Of a DNA stretch of 64,000 bases, positions 51,922-59,441 are shown in pieces. The notes below the pieces were generated by a model, which worked only from the letters and a program-made list of their open reading frames with translations, made no database searches and was not told where the DNA came from. Positions within the stretch are counted from its first letter, which is position 1. Each line of letters begins with the position of its first letter. Origin of the DNA: Paenibacillus paridis (lineage in GTDB: Bacteria; Bacillota; Bacilli; Paenibacillales; Paenibacillaceae); assembly GCF_006345825.1 (NCBI RefSeq), contig NZ_VCIX01000091.1, positions 372,001 to 436,000 of the forward strand, written 5' to 3'. The translations under genes were made by a program, and so were the position numbers.

Positions 51922-52142
51922 GTTATAGTGGTGCAGCGACTCTAGCATTTTTCTACTCATTTTTACAAGTTTCTACGACATGATCTTACAAATGGGTTTA
52001 TCATGATTGTAGACATCATTTATATCAAATCTATGCTCAACTCTGGAAAGGGGGTGAATCGGCTATGAGGGAAAAGAGCAATTCACTATTTAAACAAAAC
52101 TCTCAACAACCGCACGTATTTAGAGGAGGAGAAATAAAGGTT
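51922..52142 (+). promoter_or_regulatory. long leader with tandem translation starts
   Basis: Two in-frame ATGs are each served by a ribosome binding site: GGAAAGGGGGTGA before 52065, and AGAGGAGG with AAAGG before 52143. A CATGAT/ATCATG stem (51979-52005) lies in the leader. The arrangement resembles the cell-wall-protein operon of Brevibacillus brevis, known for a long leader with two in-frame starts. Confidence 0.55.
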
Positions 52143-54614
52143 ATGAAGAAAAAAATAGCAGCATTCGTATTAGCCGCAGCGCTAGTACTTCCAACATCTC
52201 TAACAGCTTTCGCAGCAACACCATCGGATGTAGTTGGCAAACCAATTCAATCCGCTGTAGAAGAGCTTACAGCTCTTGGCGTTATTGCAGGATATGAAGA
52301 TGGTACATTCAAACCTGAAAACACAATTACTCGCGCTGAGCTAGCAAAAATCATCGTTATCGGTTCCGGTAACGAAGGCGCTGCTAACTTGATGCAAACA
52401 GTTAAACCAACATTTAAAGATGTTAAAGCAAATGTTTGGTACACTGGTTACATCAATGCAGCTGCTACTAAAGGCTTCATCCAAGGTTACAACGGCAACT
52501 TCCGCCCAAGCGACCCTGTTAAATTTGAAGAAGTTGTAGCGGTATTGGTTCGTTCCCTTGGTTACCAAGAGAAGAAATTGTCAGGCGTATGGCCTTATAA
52601 CGTTCTATTGAAAGCACAAGATATCAATTTGTTCGACGGTGTTGATCTGAATGTTGGCGGCCAAGCACTTCGCGGTGTTGTAGCACAACTAACTTCTAAC
52701 ACACTTAACGCTAAACTGGCTTCGTACAATGTTGATGGCAACGAAGTACTTTCCAGCAGCACATTGATTTCGAAATTGGGTAACACATCTTCAGCTGAAC
52801 TTCTTGCAGCTTCACTTTCCGACGGTAAAGTTAAACTTCGTTGGACTGAGAAAAACACTGCAGGCGTTGATGAAGTGAAAACTCAATCCATTGCTACTGC
52901 TACTAATTTCATCGTTACTGGCGGCAAAACACTAGTTGATTTGCTTGGTCACAACGTAACAGTTGTTAAGAACAAAGCTGGTCAAGTTCTTGCAATTACT
53001 GATTCTCAAGATTCTGCTGCTACTTTGACAGGTACTTTGGAAGCTGGCCAAGTTGCTGGTTCCGTTAAAATCAAAGTTGGAACAGAAGTTAAAACTAAAA
53101 CTACTGCAACTAACGCAGTTTACTTCGTAAACGGTGAAGAAGTTGCAATCTCCAATGCAAGCACAGGCGACAGCGTAACATTGTACTTGGTTAATGATCA
53201 AGTTCGTGTTGCAACTGCTGAAAAATGGTCCATCAAGGACGCTCTTGTAACTTCGGTTGAAGAGAAAAATGCTTACCGTGATGCTCGTGTTAACACGAAC
53301 CAAATCAGCGCATTCATTAACGATGCTACATCCGTAACTATCGATGGTAAAGCGGCTAAAGTTGCTGACCTGAAAAAAGACGATGTAATCAGCGCTGTTT
53401 CAAAATCCGGTAGCGTAGCGGTTAAAGTTGCTGTAGTTCGTAACACTGCTACGGGTAAACTTGAGCTTGTAGGTAGCTCAAACGGAACTCCTAAATACAC
53501 AATTGGTGGTAAAGTATACGAAGCAACTTCAAATGCTGTAGCTGCTGATATTAACACTTTGATCGCTGCTAACATTGGTAAAGAGTTTACTCTTCTACTT
53601 AACGCAGACGGCAAAATCGTTAAAGCAACTGCTCCAGAAGCGGCTGTTAACAAACCATACGTTGTAATTCTTGAAGCTAAAACAGCTCAAGTTCTTGAAA
53701 ATGAAGCAATCGTTGCAAAAACAAAAGTAACTTATTTCGATATTAAAGCTAACAAAAACGAAGTGAAGTACACTGATGCTGCACTTGCGAATTTCCCTGA
53801 AAACAGCTTGGTTGAGTTGGTATTCACTGATTCCAAACTTACTGGCGCTACTGCTAAAGTAAACGTAGCAGGTGCAGGCCGTAATGTTGCTAAAGTGTCT
53901 TCTACTCAAATCGACCTTGATAACCCAACAACAACTTACCTAATTGATTCCAACACTGTTGTAATCGATGCTACTAAACTTGGTGCGGCTAACCTTGATG
54001 ACCGTAAATTGTCTGTAGGTACACTTGCTCAAGTAACAAAAGCGGATCTAGTATATGTAAGCACTAATGGTGCTACTGCTGATTACATCGTATTGAAAAC
54101 TGATACTGATGCAAACGCAGAAACTGGCGCAGCAATCTACGGCTTGTTCGTATCTGCTGACAAACAAAGTGCTACAACAACTACTTCAACTTACAGTGTT
54201 ACATTGAACGTAGCTGGTCAAGAAGTTAAAACTGAAGTTACTGACACAGCTTACAACGCTGTTGTTGGTACTGCTAAAAACACTATCGTTGAATTGACTG
54301 ATACTCCTAACTCCAGCAAATTGTATGATGTTGCTGCAGTAGTAGGTACTAGCCTAACTTCAGTATCTATTTCTAACACTCAAACTGCTAACACATTTGG
54401 TAGCAGCAACGGTGACTACATCATCTCTGGAAAAACTGCTGTTTATGTAATTTCCGCAGATGGTAACACAATCTATGTAGGTAACTACACAGATGTTAAA
54501 GAACAAAACGGTGCAGTACCTAACGCTTCAGTTTCTAGCGTAACTGTAGCTGGAACTGGCAGCAACATTGCTGGCTTCAAAGAAGCTGCTGTAATCGTTG
54601 TTAAAAGAAAATAG
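52065..54614 (+). CDS. probable main S-layer protein (N-terminal SLH domains)
   Basis: The outer frame gives 849 residues; the internal start at 52143 gives 823 and begins with a classic signal peptide (KKKIAAFVLAAALVLP, cleavage after AFA). Two clear SLH domains follow (GYEDGTFKPENTITRAELAK; GYNGNFRPSDPVKFEEVV) and a weaker third near WPYNVLLKAQDINLFDGV. The rest is a Lys/Thr/Ala/Val-rich, cysteine-free beta-type sequence of S-layer character. Codon choice is restricted and visibly AT-richer than in neighbours, as expected for a very highly expressed gene. Strong ribosome binding sites, a long leader and a strong terminator support high expression. No glycosylation or calcium motif is evident. 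Confidence 0.85.
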   Translation: MREKSNSLFKQNSQQPHVFRGGEIKVMKKKIAAFVLAAALVLPTSLTAFAATPSDVVGKPIQSAVEELTALGVIAGYEDGTFKPENTITRAELAKIIVIGSGNEGAANLMQTVKPTFKDVKANVWYTGYINAAATKGFIQGYNGNFRPSDPVKFEEVVAVLVRSLGYQEKKLSGVWPYNVLLKAQDINLFDGVDLNVGGQALRGVVAQLTSNTLNAKLASYNVDGNEVLSSSTLISKLGNTSSAELLAASLSDGKVKLRWTEKNTAGVDEVKTQSIATATNFIVTGGKTLVDLLGHNVTVVKNKAGQVLAITDSQDSAATLTGTLEAGQVAGSVKIKVGTEVKTKTTATNAVYFVNGEEVAISNASTGDSVTLYLVNDQVRVATAEKWSIKDALVTSVEEKNAYRDARVNTNQISAFINDATSVTIDGKAAKVADLKKDDVISAVSKSGSVAVKVAVVRNTATGKLELVGSSNGTPKYTIGGKVYEATSNAVAADINTLIAANIGKEFTLLLNADGKIVKATAPEAAVNKPYVVILEAKTAQVLENEAIVAKTKVTYFDIKANKNEVKYTDAALANFPENSLVELVFTDSKLTGATAKVNVAGAGRNVAKVSSTQIDLDNPTTTYLIDSNTVVIDATKLGAANLDDRKLSVGTLAQVTKADLVYVSTNGATADYIVLKTDTDANAETGAAIYGLFVSADKQSATTTTSTYSVTLNVAGQEVKTEVTDTAYNAVVGTAKNTIVELTDTPNSSKLYDVAAVVGTSLTSVSISNTQTANTFGSSNGDYIISGKTAVYVISADGNTIYVGNYTDVKEQNGAVPNASVSSVTVAGTGSNIAGFKEAAVIVVKRK

Positions 54615-54635
54615 TAATCATGCTTGCATGATGGA

Positions 54636-54670
54636 AAAAGGCTGAGGGCTAGTTCCTCAGCCTTTTTTTT
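54636..54670 (+). terminator. strong terminator after the S-layer gene
   Basis: AAAAAGGCTGAGG pairs with CCTCAGCCTTTTT around GCTAGTT, ending in eight T. Confidence 0.92.
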
Positions 54671-54823
54671 GTTCATACATAGTTCATAAACAAAAGTTAT
54701 AGTATTAGGAATAGCAATATCCAATTCACTTTGAAAGGAGATATGTAAATAAATTTTGTGTGAATCGAAACTTCTTGCTGACAGTTTGCGTCTAGATAGG
54801 TATACCAAAAGATACGGAGTGAA

Positions 54824-56914
54824 ATGAAAATGCAAATGGGTTTTAGAAGAGTGCCTATCTTATTATCGTTAATCCTTACATTAGCGTTACTAGTAAGCTC
54901 TATTCCTGTTCCGAAAACTGTCGCAGCTGCAGCCGATGTTTTTAAGAAGGTTAGTATTACTAAGGCTTCTTACATACAATTAACGGATGCGAATTTAATT
55001 CCTAGCGCAAGTGGTGCCACTGCTAGTTTTACTTTTTCCATTTATAACGGTGACAGTAGTGCTATTAATTTAGTTGATTATTGGGCACGAATGAAAACGA
55101 CAGGTGGAACGAAATACACTTTGTCTTTACTCGACGCAGATAAGAAGAAAAAAGTTCTTCCTAAAACAACAACCACTTTAACTTATTATAGTGAAGTAGG
55201 ATCGAAAGTGACGTTGGATCAGTTAATAGTAAACTTTATTAAATTTGATTTCAGCGTGTCTGGTTATGAGAGAACGATAGGACAGTTTACCTTTCCAAAA
55301 GGGTACTCGAATTTCGTGAAATCAGGCGGATATAAGGGAGTAATGGCAAATAACTCGTTAGTTAATATTCGAGTTGATCAAATTAATGTAACCAAGTCTG
55401 CTAAAAACTACAATTTCAACTTAACTTATGTCGCACGAAATACTGGGAAGTTTGGCGTTGCTTTACCTCAATACAATTATTATGCACAAACAGCTAAAGG
55501 ATTATATAAGCTATCCTTAAGAAACAAATCAGACGAAACGTTAACGCTAGAGCCCTCTGTACTTAATGCAGTACAACTTACAGGATCTATCCCATTATCA
55601 GTTGCAACAACTGGTTGGAGGCTAATTGTAACGAATAATGTCGGTGCAGAAACGAATAAAGTTGAACTGCCAGTTGCAACCTTTGATATTCCATTTAAAG
55701 TGACGACCACAACATCAACATCAACTAAAACAGCTTTTACGAATGATAATGGTACTTATGAAGTAGAGTTGGGTGCAGTACAAAGACTACCCTGGAATAA
55801 TAGTGATAATGTTATTGCAGAATTAGTTGTGAGAAATAATGGTTCAGTCTATTTACCTTTGCCTGATTTAACAGGAACACTTATCGTAGATGATAATATT
55901 AAACTGGAAGGCAAAGCGATTAAAAAAGTTGGTGACATCGGATTAGCGCCAGGCGCCTCAACAACGATTAGTTATGTGGGATCTATCCCATATAATTATA
56001 CTTGGAAAAAATTCAAAATTAGTTTATCTCAGAAGGCTGGAGAAACGGTGACGGAGATCGGTGAACTTACCCGATCAACGATTGTGCCTGTTAAGAAAGT
56101 AGAGCTAGGTGCAGTATTTGTTCAGCAAAATAATGGAGCTCCTTATCAAGCACTTATAACTGACGTGAAAACATATAGTGGCGAGAAAACAGATATGTAC
56201 GCTGTATATGTTGAAATGACTAATAAGCAAAAGAGAATTGCCTCTCTTCCATTATTAGCTGGTTATTTTAAGACAAATGACGGCAATCTATATGAGGCCA
56301 AATTTACGAGAGCAACCAATACGATTAAGTCTGAGAGCAAGGAGCAGCTTATCGTTTGGACAGAACTGCCACAAAATGTTGATCGATCAGATATTCAGCT
56401 TTTAATAGGCGAAGCGTTTGACGATAATGGACTTCTTCAAGGTACTGCAACAGCCAAAGGATTCTTGCGTGCTGCGCAATTTGTATTGCCCGAAGAGAGA
56501 GCAACTAGTACGAGCTTCAAGGACCTTAAGGTTGGACCATATACTGTAGATATGAATTATTTTAATGTCTGGTTAAATGGATCGAAACTAGGCATCAAAA
56601 TTGGTGCTGATGTTAAAAAGGATTTAAATTATGATGGCTATACTCAATCTAAATTTATTTATGAGCTCGAGTACGAAGCGACAAAGCAAGTCATATATTC
56701 TCAAGTTGTAGACCTCGAAGCGAAAGCTGAAAATAGCTTGAAATGGAAGCTTGGAGTTAATTACAGCGATTTATCTAAAGAAATGGGAGACACTTTACTT
56801 TGGGAAAATTATCAATTGAATGTTTATGAAGAGTTTAATGGTAATCGCAAAAAGCTAGCTTCAATGCCAATTACGTTCTCACCTGTTACGAACTGGCTTG
56901 ACGGCTTACACTAA
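54824..56914 (+). CDS. unrecognised secreted repeat protein downstream of the S-layer gene
   Basis: A 696-residue protein with a signal peptide (RRVPILLSLILTLALLVSS, cleavage near VAAA). I do not recognise the family. The mature part appears to consist of four or five beta-sandwich modules of about 120-150 residues, each opening with a strand like VSITKASYIQL, VDQINVTKSAKNYNF, YEVELGAVQRLP, VELGAVFVQQN or YTVDMNYFNVWLNG and ending in a FxIPF/SMPITF-like strand. There are no cysteines and no SLH or sortase anchor. CGGAGTGA precedes the ATG. The gene is visibly AT-richer than its surroundings. Placed directly behind the S-layer gene and three bases before the frame of the next one; a structural surface role is a guess. 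Confidence 0.6.
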   Translation: MKMQMGFRRVPILLSLILTLALLVSSIPVPKTVAAAADVFKKVSITKASYIQLTDANLIPSASGATASFTFSIYNGDSSAINLVDYWARMKTTGGTKYTLSLLDADKKKKVLPKTTTTLTYYSEVGSKVTLDQLIVNFIKFDFSVSGYERTIGQFTFPKGYSNFVKSGGYKGVMANNSLVNIRVDQINVTKSAKNYNFNLTYVARNTGKFGVALPQYNYYAQTAKGLYKLSLRNKSDETLTLEPSVLNAVQLTGSIPLSVATTGWRLIVTNNVGAETNKVELPVATFDIPFKVTTTTSTSTKTAFTNDNGTYEVELGAVQRLPWNNSDNVIAELVVRNNGSVYLPLPDLTGTLIVDDNIKLEGKAIKKVGDIGLAPGASTTISYVGSIPYNYTWKKFKISLSQKAGETVTEIGELTRSTIVPVKKVELGAVFVQQNNGAPYQALITDVKTYSGEKTDMYAVYVEMTNKQKRIASLPLLAGYFKTNDGNLYEAKFTRATNTIKSESKEQLIVWTELPQNVDRSDIQLLIGEAFDDNGLLQGTATAKGFLRAAQFVLPEERATSTSFKDLKVGPYTVDMNYFNVWLNGSKLGIKIGADVKKDLNYDGYTQSKFIYELEYEATKQVIYSQVVDLEAKAENSLKWKLGVNYSDLSKEMGDTLLWENYQLNVYEEFNGNRKKLASMPITFSPVTNWLDGLH

Positions 56915-56992
56915 TAATTGAAGAAAAACTGGTTTCTCCTACTTAAATCTAGTATCTTTATAGGAGATGCTAGATTGAGAGGAGACTACGTA

Positions 56993-57490
56993 GTGAAACA
57001 AAAGGTTTTACGCGGAATAGCTGCAGTTGTGTTGATTGGAGCCGGCGTTTGGGTCGGCGTAAACTTTGCTTCGCCGCTTGAGGCGGAATCGAATGCGCTG
57101 ACTCCGGGCTCTGTAGAAGATCCAGTTGTAACGAAAAGTTATGTGGACGAGCAGCTTGCGAAATTAGGCGGTGGCTCGCCAGGAGGCGGTACAACGCCTA
57201 CTACGCCTGTTGCCGATGCTTCATTGGAAGTAGTTAATGTACCTGTTGGCAAGACGCTAATGGCTGGTCAAGGCACCGAGGTTATCGTTCGTGTGGGCAA
57301 GGCCATTGCTTATAGCTCGGATGCAAGCGGAATTGCGGATCTTACAGGAGGAACGGATTTGGTTAAAGGCAAAGCGATTCCTACGAATCACCTGCTCTTG
57401 TTTCCAAGAGAAGGCCGAGGGATATTGCCGGATCCTAATCAAAAAAATGGCCTCACTGTACTTGTTAAAGGAAGCTATACCTTGCAATAA
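56993..57490 (+). CDS. small membrane-anchored protein of unknown function
   Basis: I choose GTG 56993 behind GAGAGGAG (165 residues); a longer frame from TTG 56918 lacks a good site. One N-terminal helix (about 7-26, GIAAVVLIGAGVWVGVNF), a linker with a Ser/Gly/Thr/Pro-rich GGGSPGGGTTPTTP stretch, and a compact C-terminal domain of about 90 residues (VVNVPVGKTLMAGQGTEVIV, NHLLLFPREGRGI, LTVLVKGSYTL). The domain looks beta-rich and I do not know a named family. The protein would face outwards, fixed in the membrane. It follows the repeat protein by about 80 bases without an obvious terminator between them, so they may be co-transcribed. Confidence 0.6.
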   Translation: MKQKVLRGIAAVVLIGAGVWVGVNFASPLEAESNALTPGSVEDPVVTKSYVDEQLAKLGGGSPGGGTTPTTPVADASLEVVNVPVGKTLMAGQGTEVIVRVGKAIAYSSDASGIADLTGGTDLVKGKAIPTNHLLLFPREGRGILPDPNQKNGLTVLVKGSYTLQ

Positions 57491-57603
57491 TTTGGTTGGA
57501 CAACCTACATTTTACCCGCAATGACAATAGATTATACGCTTCAAAATTGATGACGTGATGCACAATAGAAATGTGCTTTACATTCATTTGGAGGTGTCAT
57601 ATC

Positions 57604-57882
57604 ATGAGTCGTTCGAATAAGGTAGTAGTGCCAACAAGCAAAGCTGCTCTAGATGCATTAAAGTATGAAATCGCAGCAGAATTCGGTTTGACTTCAGGAG
57701 CCTATGCAGGCACTGGAGAGGACACGGAGTTTGCTGGTGAATTAGGGGCGTCTTCTGGCGCTGGTGGCGGACAAAGCGTACATTGGTCTGCTCTCTCCAC
57801 AAGGCAAGCAGGCTCTGTGGGCGGAGAGATTACAAGAAGGCTCATTGCCCAAGCCCAATCGGTACTTGGAAGCTACCAATAA
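57604..57882 (+). CDS. alpha/beta-type small acid-soluble spore protein
   Basis: A DNA-binding SASP that coats and protects spore DNA. From ATG 57604, with GGAGGTG in place, it has 92 residues. The two conserved blocks are ALDALKYEIAAEFGL, containing the E-I-A site cut by the germination protease, and GGEITRRLIAQAQSVL. A Gly/Ser/Glu-rich insertion of about 30 residues between the blocks makes it longer than the usual 60-75. Expected to be made in the forespore under sigma-G; I could not find a convincing sigma-G promoter in the 113 bases upstream. Confidence 0.88.
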   Translation: MSRSNKVVVPTSKAALDALKYEIAAEFGLTSGAYAGTGEDTEFAGELGASSGAGGGQSVHWSALSTRQAGSVGGEITRRLIAQAQSVLGSYQ

Positions 57883-57904
57883 TTGCTGGAAATACCGGCG
57901 TCCA

Positions 57905-57933
57905 TTGACACAAAGCGACATTTTCGGTATCAT
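57905..57933 (+). promoter_or_regulatory. candidate sigma-A promoter upstream of metK
   Basis: TTGACA (57905-57910), 17 bases, TATCAT (57928-57933). The -35 is perfect. The start point would lie near 57940. Confidence 0.6.
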
Positions 57934-57957
57934 ACTGTTTTAGAAGAGTTGTCAAAC

Positions 57958-57989
57958 AACCTTTTCCTACGGGAAAAGGTTCATTTTTT
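57958..57989 (+). terminator. terminator-like hairpin in the metK leader
   Basis: AACCTTTTCC pairs with GGGAAAAGGTT around TAC and runs into CATTTTTTG. It can stop read-through from the SASP gene, but it also lies just behind the metK promoter and so might attenuate metK. No SAM-I riboswitch core precedes it. Confidence 0.65.
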
Positions 57990-58041
57990 GTGTAGAATGT
58001 CCGCACTTATTTCATACTATGGTTGTAGGAGGTTGATACGG

Positions 58042-59256
58042 ATGTCGGTTAAAGGACGCCACTTGTTTACATCAGAGTCAGTAACTGAAGGCCATCCGGA
58101 TAAGATCTGTGATCAAATATCCGATGCTGTCTTAGATGCATTCCTAGAAGCAGACCCTTATGCGCGTGTCGCTTGTGAGGTTTCTGTCGCAACAGGTCTT
58201 GTTTTGGTTATTGGTGAAATTAGCAGCCGCGCAGATTATGTTGATATTTCAGCTATCGCGCGCCGCACAATCAAGGAAATCGGCTATACGCGCGCTAAAT
58301 TTGGCTTTGATTCCAGCACTTGCGCAGTATTGACATCGCTTAATGAGCAGTCTGCTGATATCGCCCAAGGCGTTAACGCAGCGCTTGAGACTCGTGATGG
58401 CAAAGATATGAAGCAAGAAAACGAAGATATCGGTGCAGGTGACCAAGGCCTTATGTTCGGTTTTGCAACGAACGAAACTCCTGAGCTTATGCCGCTTCCA
58501 ATCGCGCTTTCACACCGCATCGCTCGTCGTTTGTCTGAAGTTCGTAAGAACGAGACACTTGCATACCTTCGTCCAGATGGTAAAACGCAAGTTACGATTG
58601 AATATGCCGATGGCAAGCCAGTACGTGTAGATACGATCGTTGTATCCACGCAGCATGCAGAAGAAATTACGTTGGAGCAAATTCAACAGGATATTCTAGA
58701 GCATGTTATTAAACCGGTTGTTCCGGTTGAATGGCTTGATGCAGAAACAAAATATTTCATTAACCCAACTGGCCGTTTTGTCATTGGCGGACCACAAGGC
58801 GATGCAGGTCTTACTGGCCGTAAAATCATCGTTGATACGTACGGCGGCTATGCTCGTCATGGCGGCGGCGCATTCTCAGGCAAGGATCCTACGAAGGTTG
58901 ACCGTTCAGCGGCTTACGCGGCTCGTTACGTAGCTAAGAACATCGTTGCTGCAGGCCTTGCTGACAAATGCGAAATCCAATTGGCTTACGCGATTGGCGT
59001 TGCTCAACCGGTTTCCATCAATGTGGATACTTACGGTACAGGAAGAATCGGAGAAGACAAACTTGTTGATTTGATCACAAGCAACTTCGACCTTCGTCCT
59101 GCGGGCATTATCAAAATGCTTGATCTTCGTCGTCCGATTTACAGACAAACAGCTGCATATGGTCATTTCGGCCGTACAGATGTTGATCTTCCTTGGGAAC
59201 GCGTTGACAAAGCTGACAAACTTAAAGCAGACGCTGGCGTAATTAGCGGAGTTTAA
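58042..59256 (+). CDS. metK: S-adenosylmethionine synthetase
   Basis: MetK makes S-adenosylmethionine from methionine and ATP. I start at ATG 58042 behind GGAGGTTGAT (404 residues), as the family begins RHLFTSESVTEGHPDKICDQ; the open frame extends further upstream but without similarity. The ATP-binding GAGDQGLMFGFA and the phosphate-binding GGGAFSGKDPTKVDRSAAYA are intact. Codon use is of the highly expressed type. A strong terminator follows. Confidence 0.96.
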   Translation: MSVKGRHLFTSESVTEGHPDKICDQISDAVLDAFLEADPYARVACEVSVATGLVLVIGEISSRADYVDISAIARRTIKEIGYTRAKFGFDSSTCAVLTSLNEQSADIAQGVNAALETRDGKDMKQENEDIGAGDQGLMFGFATNETPELMPLPIALSHRIARRLSEVRKNETLAYLRPDGKTQVTIEYADGKPVRVDTIVVSTQHAEEITLEQIQQDILEHVIKPVVPVEWLDAETKYFINPTGRFVIGGPQGDAGLTGRKIIVDTYGGYARHGGGAFSGKDPTKVDRSAAYAARYVAKNIVAAGLADKCEIQLAYAIGVAQPVSINVDTYGTGRIGEDKLVDLITSNFDLRPAGIIKMLDLRRPIYRQTAAYGHFGRTDVDLPWERVDKADKLKADAGVISGV

Positions 59257-59295
59257 TTTTTCAGCTGGCATGCTGTTCTAACAATAAATATATCT

Positions 59296-59346
59296 AAAAG
59301 CCGTAAACCAAGAAGCTGTGTTTCTTGGTTTACGGCTTTTTTGTTT
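59296..59346 (+). terminator. terminator after metK
   Basis: AAAAGCCGTAAACCAAGAA pairs exactly with TTCTTGGTTTACGGC around a short loop, followed by six T. Confidence 0.93.
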
Positions 59347-59441
59347 GCCATTCAACACAAAAAAGGGGAATAACCTAAATTTTTCATATCAACTAACCGA
59401 CAAATAAGGTACGAGTGTAATTTTTTGAGGAGTGAATTGAA

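Noticed and set aside
54736..54750. AAAGGAGATATGTAA as a start-stop mini-ORF before the 696-residue protein gene
   Set aside because: The ribosome site is only two bases from the ATG, too close to work; probably chance.
57491..57603. Sigma-G promoter for the SASP gene
   Set aside because: CATTCAT at 57581 touches the ribosome binding site, and no -35 and -10 pair at proper spacing was found.
57883..58041. SAM-I (S-box) riboswitch before metK
   Set aside because: The leader is too short and lacks the conserved S-box core; only a simple hairpin is present.
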